This document shows, one piece after another, positions 29,185-37,890 of a stretch of DNA of 64,000 nt. How positions within the stretch are numbered: the stretch's first letter is position 1; each line of letters starts with the position of its first letter. Source of the DNA: Planctomycetaceae bacterium (GTDB lineage Bacteria; Planctomycetota; Planctomycetia; Pirellulales; Pirellulaceae); assembly GCA_027487485.1 (NCBI GenBank), contig JAIYDN010000069.1, forward strand, positions 33,197 through 97,196. The letters are read 5' to 3'. Made by a program: the position numbers and the translations under genes. The notes under the pieces were generated by a model, which had not been told where the DNA came from, ran no database searches, and saw only the letters and a program-made list of their open reading frames with translations.

Positions 29185-30534
29185 CTATGGTTTTGCAACC
29201 CAGGCGTGAACCAATGCTCCGTCGGTCGCATTCCAAATCTTCACTTCTCCATTTAGGCTGCCAGAAGCGTATCGCGAGGAGCCTGCATGATAGGCACAGG
29301 ACAGCACCCATTCGGAATGCCCCTTCATCACCTGGGCGTTAGAATTGTTGCTCAAGTCGATGCGATGAAGTGACTTGTCCGCGGAAGGAACAAGTACAAA
29401 GCCAGGACCTTGAACGACTCGGAAACCATCCAAACCGATACCTGCTTCTGCAACTTTCTTCGCTCCATCGATGTCCCAACGATGAAGCTTTCCGTCAGCA
29501 CCGACGGAAACCACTTGTTTCGATTCAGGAAGGATCGAGATGCCTCGGACTGCGGCTGCGTGCCCTGGGTAACTAGCGATCAAATCCCCTGTTTCTGCGT
29601 CGCAGACCTTAGCGGTCTTGTCGCGACTGGCCGACGCGAGCTTGGTTCCATCATCGCTCCACGATACCGCAGTCACCCAATCCGCGTGGCTTGCGATCAG
29701 CTTTCGTTCGCTCATGGTGGTTAGATCGAACAGTCGAATCGTGCTGTCTGCGGAAGCTACAGCGAGTTCATTTTTGTTGGAACGCATCGCTAGATCAAGC
29801 ACCATATCGTACGACCGAGCGAACGTCGCTTGGACTTGCCCAGATGCATAGTCGATCCATCGCACCTCACCCAGTTTACCAGGCGAACCTCCGCCGGCGG
29901 CGAGATGCGTCCCGCTGGAATTCCAAACGAGCGCATAGGTTCTCTCATCTAAATTGGTAATCCGTCGAACAAGCGAGCCATCCGCAACATTCCAAACGAG
30001 GAGCTCATAATGCCCACCCGTAATCAATTGGCTTCCATCGGGTGAAAAAACCATCGAGGTAACGGGCACTGGCAATGCGTACGATGCGGCTGGCGGTGGG
30101 TAGTTTATTGGCGGGATCACTTTGAATAATGGGTCGGAGGTTTTCTCGCCATCGAAGGCTGCTCCTTCAGAAATCCACTTTCGAACAATGGCAATTTGAT
30201 CCGGCGGTATAGGCTCGCTCTCTGCGGGCATACGTTCGGAGTGATCGGAAGTCGTTAGGCGTCGAAGGAGCTCATTCGCTTCCAGATTGGCGTTGCCCAA
30301 CGGGGGCAGGCCGCTGTCTCCCGCTTTCTGCAATGATTCAAACGTGTCGACACGGTAGCCACCTTCCGCCCGCTTAGCTCCATGACAAGCAAGGCAATTC
30401 TCCAACAACACGGGAGCTAACTGTTGGCGAAAGCTGGTAACATCCTTTGAAATCGCGGGAGTATAGCCAAGGACGAACCAACTTAATCCTAGGAGCATGG
30501 ACGTGAAATACGGTCTTGAAATCATAGGATTCAA
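29185..30534 (-). CDS. c-type cytochrome (planctomycete type) plus WD40 repeat protein
   Basis: LAPVLLENCLACHGAKRAEGGYRVDTFESLQKAG (CxxCH); WD40 repeats (LIASHADWVTAVSWSDDGTKLASASRDKTAKVCDAETG). Confidence 0.9.
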   Translation of the reverse strand: MNPMISRPYFTSMLLGLSWFVLGYTPAISKDVTSFRQQLAPVLLENCLACHGAKRAEGGYRVDTFESLQKAGDSGLPPLGNANLEANELLRRLTTSDHSERMPAESEPIPPDQIAIVRKWISEGAAFDGEKTSDPLFKVIPPINYPPPAASYALPVPVTSMVFSPDGSQLITGGHYELLVWNVADGSLVRRITNLDERTYALVWNSSGTHLAAGGGSPGKLGEVRWIDYASGQVQATFARSYDMVLDLAMRSNKNELAVASADSTIRLFDLTTMSERKLIASHADWVTAVSWSDDGTKLASASRDKTAKVCDAETGDLIASYPGHAAAVRGISILPESKQVVSVGADGKLHRWDIDGAKKVAEAGIGLDGFRVVQGPGFVLVPSADKSLHRIDLSNNSNAQVMKGHSEWVLSCAYHAGSSRYASGSLNGEVKIWNATDGALVHAWVAKP

Positions 30535-30917
30535 ACCAATCTAGCTGGTAACACCGTTCCAAAAGCAAGCAAGATCCAAAAAGTACAGAGTTGCTTTACT
30601 TCAGAACGAATCAGCAGAATGTGGGGTGGGGAAGCTAGGCAGGAAGTGGGGAAGGTGGCCAAAACGACCGAAGTCTCAGTGAAATGTGTAACCCTATTTT
30701 ACACCAAGATAGTTTCCACTTCACCCACAAAACGCATTGAAAGTTGAGCCAGCACGGATGCTCAAATACAAACGGTGCCTCCCGCCGGTTGCTTTGGTTT
30801 TGGGAATATGATAGCTACAAACGGTACCACCTGTTAGCTACAAACGGTATCACCCACCTATTGTTTTTGCTACGTCACCTACCTTGATGAGGGTTCGCGT
30901 TAACGGACCAGTGAGAC

Positions 30918-31043
30918 GGTCACACAAAGGCACGAAGACACAAAGGAAGAACTCGTCAAGACCATCACAAAACCCTTGGTTTGAAACTTGTTCCAGCATA
31001 TATTGAATTTGCCTACTTCGTGCCTTTTTTTCGTGCGAGAACT
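30918..31043. repeat. Palindrome-ended unit A, upstream of the GxxExxY gene
   Basis: Left cacacaaaggcacgaagacacaaaggaag and right acttcgtgcctttttttcgtgcgagaa are near reverse complements; same architecture as the two downstream copies. Confidence 0.7.
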
Positions 31044-31048
31044 AGAAA

Positions 31049-31438
31049 ATGCGCCCCCCAATCCCTGAAGAACTGGAACAGATCGCCAAAGATGTAGTCG
31101 ATGCTGCGATTAAACTGCATGTTGCTCTCGGGCCAGGTTTACTCGAAAGTGTCTATTCTGTCTTGCTCGCGAAAAAGCTCACGGAACGGGGATATCGAGT
31201 CGAGCGTGAGAAAGATATTCCGATCATCTTCGAAGGCGTTTGCTTCGAGGCAGGATTCCGGGCTGATCTAGTAATCAGCGAATGTTTTATCGTTGAACTC
31301 AAATCGGTTGAAAAGCTTGCTCCAGTCCACGCCAAGCAACTGCTGACCTATCTCAAGCTTTCCAACATGCGACTTGGATTGCTGATCAACTTCGGCGAGG
31401 AGCTACTGAAAAACGGGATCAAGCGCATAGCCAATTGA
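31049..31438 (+). CDS. GxxExxY protein (PD-(D/E)XK-like, TIGR04256-type)
   Basis: VVDAAIKLHVALGPGLLESVYSVLLAKKLTERGYRVEREKDIPIIFEGVCFEAGFRADLVISECFIVELKSVEKLAPVHAKQLLTYLKLSNMRLGLLINFGEELLKNGIKRI. Confidence 0.93.
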   Translation: MRPPIPEELEQIAKDVVDAAIKLHVALGPGLLESVYSVLLAKKLTERGYRVEREKDIPIIFEGVCFEAGFRADLVISECFIVELKSVEKLAPVHAKQLLTYLKLSNMRLGLLINFGEELLKNGIKRIAN

Positions 31439-31809
31439 TTTCCAACACGCACCGGAAAATCACACACAAAGACACGAAGACACAAAGGAAGAATGGTCGA
31501 TTTGGGAATACAAACTTGCCGTTGTTGAATCGATTCTCTTTTCAGCTTCATTGCCAATTGAACTTCGTGCCTTTGTGCCTCCGTGCGAGACACTTTTGCT
31601 CGGGGGGACGAACGGGATCAAGCGCATAGCCAATTGATTTCCAACACGCACCGGAAAATCACACACAAAGATACGAAGACCCAAAGGAAGATTGGTCGAT
31701 TTGGCAATATAAACTTGCCGTTGTTGAATCGATTCTCTTTTCAGCTTCATTGCCAATTGAACTTCGTGCCTTTGTGCCTCCGTGCGAGATACTTTTGCTC
31801 GGGGGGACG
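31412..31809. repeat. Exact-period 199-bp tandem duplication (two copies) carrying palindrome-ended units B and C
   Basis: Copy 1 31412-31610, copy 2 31611-31809 (aacgggatcaagcgcatagcc...cggggggacg); about 7 substitutions by eye, no indels; copy 1 begins within the GxxExxY 3' end. Confidence 0.92.
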
Positions 31810-31886
31810 AACGGTGCCACACACCGGTTGCTTTGGTTCTTTCAATGTTGAGCCGCAGCAATGAAGGCTGCTGCGTTCGCAGAATG

Positions 31887-32975
31887 TTAGGGCTTCACAC
31901 CCAATCGGATGGTGTTAGTTGCTGCGTCGCGCTGGATCAAGTCATGCACTTCTTCTAGCGAGTGCCACGAAGTAACGAGTTCAGCCAAGGGAAAATCGAG
32001 CCCGTATTGATCCAAAAACTGAACAGCTTGCACCAAGTGTTGCGAAGTGTAATTGTGAACGCCGTGCAAGTTGAGTTGGCGACGCACTATCTGCTCTGGA
32101 AAAATGGAAATCGCCGGTGTTGGAAAGACCGTTCCAACGAGAATAAGCTGGCCACCGATTCGTAAGGATTCGATCGCTGGAGCGATCATCGAAGATGCAC
32201 CGGACAATTCCAGGACGGCATCACAACCATATCCGTGGTTGTCCTTCGTTGCGTCGATCCAATCCTCAGCAGTCAAAGTGTGACTTGCACCAAAGCGAAG
32301 GGCCATCGCTTGCTTGCTCGTTGATGGTTCTACCACAACGATTTTTTCCCAGCCCTTTTGCTTCGCAACCGCACAAGCAGTAAGTCCCAGCATGCCAGCC
32401 CCCAAGATCACAATGTGGCTTTGATGCGATGGGGGTGAAGCAAGGCGGTGCATGGCGGCCATGACGGTTGCGGTTGCGCAACTTGCGGGCGTAATTAGTT
32501 CCAAGGGCATCTTGTCAGGCACCTTGATGGGGCTCGTGCCCGGAGCCAGCATGCAGTATTCAGCAAGACCGCCGCTCAGGGCATATCCCGATTCGAATCC
32601 CATATGGCCATACTTGCATGCATGTTCGCATTTTTGTTCAAGGCCTCGTTGGCAGTAGAAGCACTTTCCACAATGAGCTACGATCGACCAGGTTATTCGA
32701 GATCCAATCGAAAGGGGCTGACCCAAGATATCGAATCGCGGAAATAGATCTCCTAGCTCAACAAGCGTGCCAACAATCTCGTGTCCAAGAACCGTTGGGA
32801 CGGGAACCTTTCGCCTTCCGTGAAGCGAATGCAGATCGCTACCGCACAACGTACAGCCATCCACTCGTACAAAAGCTTGATCGTTCCTGAGAGATGGAAT
32901 TTTTAGTTCTACCAATTCGAGCGTACCCGGCACTCCGGAATAAACCAACGCCTTCGATAAATGTGGTCTGCTCAC
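31887..32975 (-). CDS. Zinc-binding alcohol dehydrogenase, phosphonate-catabolism-associated (HpnZ/TIGR03366-like)
   Basis: VDGCTLCGSDLHSLHGRRKVPVPTVLGHEIVGTLVELG...CGKCFYCQRGLEQKCEHACKYGHMGFESGYALSGGLAEYCML; adjacent phosphonate genes. Confidence 0.85.
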   Translation of the reverse strand: MSRPHLSKALVYSGVPGTLELVELKIPSLRNDQAFVRVDGCTLCGSDLHSLHGRRKVPVPTVLGHEIVGTLVELGDLFPRFDILGQPLSIGSRITWSIVAHCGKCFYCQRGLEQKCEHACKYGHMGFESGYALSGGLAEYCMLAPGTSPIKVPDKMPLELITPASCATATVMAAMHRLASPPSHQSHIVILGAGMLGLTACAVAKQKGWEKIVVVEPSTSKQAMALRFGASHTLTAEDWIDATKDNHGYGCDAVLELSGASSMIAPAIESLRIGGQLILVGTVFPTPAISIFPEQIVRRQLNLHGVHNYTSQHLVQAVQFLDQYGLDFPLAELVTSWHSLEEVHDLIQRDAATNTIRLGVKP

Positions 32976-33014
32976 GGTGCGGAACTTAGGGTAGAGAAGG
33001 TGCGTTCGAGTTGA

Positions 33015-34430
33015 CTATATGGTTTGGACGAAATCATTCTTGGAACGAAATCGCGTCGCATAGTGCCAAGCAGACCAGGACAACGAAGCCAAGGAAATCA
33101 CACCGGCGATGATGCAAGCTCCGATAAAGAACTGCAAAATATTTCCTTCCAGTTTGATCATCTTTCGAACCAACAGAACGATCACATAACCAAGATAACC
33201 GCTGGAATCAACCAACGCCATCAGGTAGCCCAAGTTCCCTCTTTCTCGCGTCAGCGCGATAAACCGTTCGAGAACCGTCGTGTGAATTGCGACATAAGGC
33301 ATGTACAAACCCAAACCGACCAAGACCATAAATGTCATGGGCGAAAGAGCCTCTTGCGTTTGAAGATAGCATGCCGCAATGAGGAGTAGGATACCGGCCC
33401 CACAAATGCTGAGAGAGCTAACATAAGCTCGGCCGTTGTTACGAAACAAAACACAACTTCCGTTAACAACCAAAACGAAAAGACCAACCCAAACTTCAGA
33501 TCGTGTGTAGCGATCCGAAAAGTCGGCCGCATCAACGCCTAGATCGGTCCAAAGCTCTCTTGCGAAGTCACCTCGAATGCTACGCAAAATGTTGGCCAGA
33601 AGATAAACAACAATAATTGGAGATAGCCCCAAAGCATATTTCTTCAAGTATTGCCAACGAGATTTGCCATCCATAACGGTTCTTGCCTGTCGGTTGTGTT
33701 CGTCCGCTTGGGATGGATGAGGTATTCTCGTTAGCATCCAAACAAAGATGAGCAAAGGGATGACAAAGATACTTCCAGCTGCGGCTGGCATCCATGCTTC
33801 TCCAAACGACTTCAGCAACTCTTGTCCAATCGACTTCATTAGTCCGTCTGCAAGAATGAAACTAGTGCATAATCCCGCGGCCAATAACTCGGTTGTTTGT
33901 CTTCCTTCTAGAAAGCCTAAGACCAATCCGAACACCATCCCAAGAGGTAGTCCGTTTAAGAAAATGAAGAGTATGTTCCATGGGCGACTGGCAGCTCCAA
34001 ATCCAATCAGAGCGATCTCAGCAAATCCGATCAGTCCTAAAATCGCTATAGCTCGGCGCTCTGGCGGTAACTCGGAAACTATTTTGATTCCAAGAAACTT
34101 GCTGATGGTGTATCCAAGGACCTGCGCGATGACAAAGACGCTCTTTTCGTCGAGCTGGAAATCGCCGGAAAAAGTGTACTGATATGCGTAACCACCTGCT
34201 TTGTACGGAACTCGAAAACCATACATGCAAAAGTACGTTCCAAAAGCTGCAACAATGGACCAAACGGTCCAACCAAAAGCTTCAACCTCAGAAGGTAGTG
34301 GGACTCTGGCTTGAGGTATGCGAGCAACAAAGGACCAAAGGGTCCGACCAAAAGCTGCAACAATGGACCAAAGGGTCCAAGCCCAAGATGGCCAGTTCCA
34401 CTTGTTAAGCGACGAGTTCGGTTGCGACAT
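33015..34430 (-). CDS. MFS-like transporter of the DUF5690 family
   Basis: FGTYFCMYGFRVPYKAGGYAYQ...SVFVIAQVLGYTISKFLGIKIVSELPPERRA...GLPLGMVFGLVLGFLEGRQTTE; multiple TM segments. Confidence 0.8.
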   Translation of the reverse strand: MSQPNSSLNKWNWPSWAWTLWSIVAAFGRTLWSFVARIPQARVPLPSEVEAFGWTVWSIVAAFGTYFCMYGFRVPYKAGGYAYQYTFSGDFQLDEKSVFVIAQVLGYTISKFLGIKIVSELPPERRAIAILGLIGFAEIALIGFGAASRPWNILFIFLNGLPLGMVFGLVLGFLEGRQTTELLAAGLCTSFILADGLMKSIGQELLKSFGEAWMPAAAGSIFVIPLLIFVWMLTRIPHPSQADEHNRQARTVMDGKSRWQYLKKYALGLSPIIVVYLLANILRSIRGDFARELWTDLGVDAADFSDRYTRSEVWVGLFVLVVNGSCVLFRNNGRAYVSSLSICGAGILLLIAACYLQTQEALSPMTFMVLVGLGLYMPYVAIHTTVLERFIALTRERGNLGYLMALVDSSGYLGYVIVLLVRKMIKLEGNILQFFIGACIIAGVISLASLSWSAWHYATRFRSKNDFVQTI

Positions 34431-34563
34431 AGAAGATCAATATGAACATTTGATGAATGGAATTGCTGAATTGGGTTGGCAGTATATGCTGTTGCACGTT
34501 CTGTTAAAGTTAAGATTTCGTTAGATCAGATGATATCGCTTTTCGTTGTTCAAGGAGACTCCC

Positions 34564-35142
34564 GTGGAACCTACTCGTGAAAACCTAGATCCTGTATCGC
34601 ATGTGATGGAGTGCTTTCGATTGCGAGGCGATTCCGGTTACGGGAAAGAGGCCGTATCGCAACTGGAACATGCTTTGCAATCCGCGTATGCGGCGGAACA
34701 AGCGGGCGGATCGCCACAATTTGTAGCTGCTTGCCTTCTGCATGACGTGGGACATCTACTACATGATCTTCCCGAAGATGCTCCGGACCACGATATCGAT
34801 GACGAGCACGAGCAGCTTGGTGCGGCTTGGTTGACCGATCATTTTGTTCCGGAAGTCGTAGAACCTATACGATTGCATGTTGCAGCAAAGCGTTATCTTT
34901 GCGCTGTGGATGGTGACTATTTCTCAATGCTCAGTCCACCCTCGGTTCAAAGTCTGCATTTGCAAGGTGGGCCCATGACCCCTGCTCAAGCGGCTCATTT
35001 TGAAAAGCATCCTCATTTTCAAGAAGCGATTCAGTTGCGGCGTATTGACGATCAAGCGAAAATACCGAATCTATCAACTCCTCCCCTTACTCATTATCGC
35101 GACCACTTATCTCAATCCCTGATCGCTCGCGGCAGTAACTAA
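34564..35142 (+). CDS. HD-domain phosphonate-degradation protein (PhnZ-like, TIGR03276 'Phn-HD' type)
   Basis: GTG start with AAGGAG 5' of it; [26 protein letters not shown]...[15 protein letters not shown]...[14 protein letters not shown]...[66 protein letters not shown]. Confidence 0.9.
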   Translation: MEPTRENLDPVSHVMECFRLRGDSGYGKEAVSQLEHALQSAYAAEQAGGSPQFVAACLLHDVGHLLHDLPEDAPDHDIDDEHEQLGAAWLTDHFVPEVVEPIRLHVAAKRYLCAVDGDYFSMLSPPSVQSLHLQGGPMTPAQAAHFEKHPHFQEAIQLRRIDDQAKIPNLSTPPLTHYRDHLSQSLIARGSN

Positions 35143-36266
35143 TGGCATCATCCACGATCATTGTTGGCGGTGGAATTGTTGGATTGGCTCAGGCTTGGTT
35201 AGCTGCTGAATCGAATCATCAAGTCACCGTATTTGAACGAAGCGGGGTCGCTTCCGGCGCATCGGTTCGTAACTTTGGAATGGTATGGCCGATTGGCCAG
35301 CCTGCTGGCGAGTCCTACGAAACGGCGATCCGCAGTCGCTTACGATGGTTGCGTCTGGCCGACGAATCTGGACTGTGGGTCAATCCATGCGGGTCGATCC
35401 ATTTAGCCCATCAAGCGGACGAGTGGGCGGTTCTCAATGAGTTCTTTTCTCAAGCAAAAGACTTGGGAGTCGATTGCCAGTTGCTCACCAAAGAACAAGT
35501 CTTAGAGAAGACTCCCGCTGCCAATCCTGTGAATCTGCTGGGTGGACTGTCGAGCCCGACCGAAGCCTGTGTGAATCCACGAAAGGCAAGCAGCGTTCTG
35601 GCCCAATGGCTTCAAGAGAAACATGGTGTGCGATTCCATTGGAACACGTCGGTAAGCCATATTGAAACCGGGCGAGTGGTTACCTCTTCGGGCCAAGTCC
35701 ACTCGTGCGATCGGGTTGTTGTTTGCTCGGGGGCAGATTTTGAAACACTTTTTCCCGTCGAGTATGCAGCCTCGGGCATGAAGAAATGCAAACTGCAAAT
35801 GTTGAGAACAGATGCACAAGCAAATCGCTGGAACATTGGGCCTCATCTTGCAAGCGGTCTTACGATTCGCCATTACGGCAATTTTGCTGCTTGTCCCAGC
35901 TTGGCTCAATTGAAAGAGCGAGTGGCACGTGAGACCCCCGAACTCGATCGATTCGGAGTCCATGTCATGGCTTCTCAAAATGAATTGGGGCAAGTCATTC
36001 TAGGTGACTCGCATGAATACGACCAAGACATTACGCCGTTTGATCGCCAAGACATTGATGAGATGATCCTTCGTGAGCTACGCAAGATTATCGTATTGCC
36101 CGATTGGACGATTGCCGAACGATGGCACGGAATTTATGCCAAGAATCCGAATCATTCCCACTGGACGATCGAGCCCATGCCGGGTGTTCGAATTGTTAAT
36201 GGGCTTGGCGGGGCGGGTATGACGATGGCATTTGGTGTTGCTGAAAATCTCTGGAAGGCAGATTAG
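35142..36266 (+). CDS. TIGR03364 (HpnW-type) FAD-dependent oxidoreductase, phosphonate-associated
   Basis: [51 protein letters not shown]...; TAATG overlap with the HD gene. Confidence 0.9.
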   Translation: MASSTIIVGGGIVGLAQAWLAAESNHQVTVFERSGVASGASVRNFGMVWPIGQPAGESYETAIRSRLRWLRLADESGLWVNPCGSIHLAHQADEWAVLNEFFSQAKDLGVDCQLLTKEQVLEKTPAANPVNLLGGLSSPTEACVNPRKASSVLAQWLQEKHGVRFHWNTSVSHIETGRVVTSSGQVHSCDRVVVCSGADFETLFPVEYAASGMKKCKLQMLRTDAQANRWNIGPHLASGLTIRHYGNFAACPSLAQLKERVARETPELDRFGVHVMASQNELGQVILGDSHEYDQDITPFDRQDIDEMILRELRKIIVLPDWTIAERWHGIYAKNPNHSHWTIEPMPGVRIVNGLGGAGMTMAFGVAENLWKAD

Positions 36267-36270
36267 CGGA

Positions 36271-37074
36271 ATGAAAATTCAAGCGGTGTTGTTCGATTGG
36301 GCAGGTACTACGGTAGACTACGGAAGTCGAGCGCCCGTCCAAGTCTTTCTCGAGATCTTCCGTCGCATTGGGATTCCGATCTCTGAAGCGGAAGCACGCG
36401 GCCCTATGGGGCAAGCCAAGCGAGAACACATCGCCAGCGTTCTCAGTCTTCCTCGAGTCGCCGGCTTATGGAAAGAAAAATTCGGCTCGATTCCGGAAAG
36501 CGCAGATGTGGATCGGTTGTATGCAGATTTCCTGCCCTTGCAACTGTCGGTTCTCTCCCAAGGGTCCGATGTGATTCCGGGTATCCCTCAGTTGATCGAT
36601 GATTTGCGAGCTAGAGGCTTGAAGATAGGTTCATCGACTGGGTACACGCGGGCGCTGATGGCGGCTGTGATTCCGAATGCACTCGAACAAGGGTATGCAC
36701 CGGACGTCGTCTTGTGCTCCGACGAGGTGCCTGCTGGACGACCGATGCCATGGCTTAACCTGCGGGCATGTGAAGCCTTGAATGTTTATCCTCCCGCCAG
36801 TGTCGTGGTTGTCGACGATACGCCCATTGGAATCCAAGCGGCTCGAAATGCGGGCATGTGGGCCGTGGGAATCACCATGACAGGAAACGGATTGGGGCTG
36901 AGTCAAGCAGATACAGAATCCCTACCAAGCGACGAATTAGAACAACGGCTTGGCCAATTGGAAGCCGATTATCTAGCCGCAGGGGCTCATTTCGTTCTCA
37001 AAAAAGCGACCGATCTTATTCCCGTTTTAGATGAAGTGAACAGCCGTATGGCCAGCGGAGTTCGGCCACTTTAG
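36271..37074 (+). CDS. phnX: Phosphonoacetaldehyde hydrolase
   Basis: IQAVLFDWAGTTVDYGSRAPVQVFLEIFRRIGI...ARGPMGQAKREHI...GSSTGYTRALM...EVPAGRPMPWLNLRACEALNVYP...VVVVDDTPIGIQAARNAGMWAVGIT. Confidence 0.95.
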   Translation: MKIQAVLFDWAGTTVDYGSRAPVQVFLEIFRRIGIPISEAEARGPMGQAKREHIASVLSLPRVAGLWKEKFGSIPESADVDRLYADFLPLQLSVLSQGSDVIPGIPQLIDDLRARGLKIGSSTGYTRALMAAVIPNALEQGYAPDVVLCSDEVPAGRPMPWLNLRACEALNVYPPASVVVVDDTPIGIQAARNAGMWAVGITMTGNGLGLSQADTESLPSDELEQRLGQLEADYLAAGAHFVLKKATDLIPVLDEVNSRMASGVRPL

Positions 37075-37190
37075 CCGTAAAAACTTCTTTTTTTCAAGGC
37101 TCCCTAACGCGTTCTTCACTAGTTCAACATAACTGGTGCTTAGAATTTGCACATTGCTAGCAATCTCAGCCTCTCTTCCAGGAGTAGATT

Positions 37191-37805
37191 ATGATCGCGA
37201 TTAGGGACAGGAACCTGGTTCGAATCGGAGCGAACCAGATATCGGCGGCGCAGTTGTTTGAGCTTTTGCAAGCTGGTAGCGAACATTGGGACCCTTCTGT
37301 TTCCGGGTTGTTTTTGAAAGCAAGACAACTTGCTTCGAATGCCGTTTCGGAAAACTCAGAGACGAGTCTTGTCGTATCCGCGCTGTTGTTTCACCCTTGC
37401 CAAGCGTTAGCCAGCGGCGAATTAAGAGCTGGGCACTGGACGAGCGATTCGCTGTTGAAGACAGGAACCTACGACTGGCTCGAGGAGAATTTCGGCGAAG
37501 AGGTTGCAGAAACGATTCGACTGCAGCCCTACGCCAAGCGGTTTTTAGCGACAGTCGTTCCCAGGTACTTTAGCAAGCTGGATTCGGAGTGCCAGCAGTG
37601 TGTGTTTTTAGAAGGTGGTTTCATGACGTCGTTTGAGACGACTGCCTTCAGCGAACATCGGTGCCACTTCAATTCCATGAAGATCGCCCGATGGTTGGAT
37701 CAAGGAGTGAATCGATGCTTAGAGGTCCCGGAGATGGACTTCTTCAAGCCATTTGTTGAACGAGCCCTATATAGCATTCACGGTGGTGTCGCACGATCGG
37801 CATAA
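37191..37805 (+). CDS. Degenerate HD-family (PhnZ-like) protein lacking most metal ligands
   Basis: Aligns with the 34564..35142 product: SLVVSALLFHPCQ / [65 protein letters not shown] / [54 protein letters not shown]. Confidence 0.8.
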   Translation: MIAIRDRNLVRIGANQISAAQLFELLQAGSEHWDPSVSGLFLKARQLASNAVSENSETSLVVSALLFHPCQALASGELRAGHWTSDSLLKTGTYDWLEENFGEEVAETIRLQPYAKRFLATVVPRYFSKLDSECQQCVFLEGGFMTSFETTAFSEHRCHFNSMKIARWLDQGVNRCLEVPEMDFFKPFVERALYSIHGGVARSA

Positions 37806-37890
37806 CGCCTCGCACGTATCGCACTTAGATTGATCCGCCGGTGCCGTTCTGGCTTGAGACCACGGCATTGCTCAAGCTATACTAAGTACG

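Noticed and set aside
30805-30865. Possible CRISPR remnant
   Set aside because: Only two adjacent ~25-bp tandem units with no spacers.
31435-31864. ORFs in the 199-bp repeat (HRKITHKDTKTQRK..., MSRTEAQRHEVQLAMKLK...)
   Set aside because: Translations of palindromic repeat DNA; these are typical spurious calls, not proteins.
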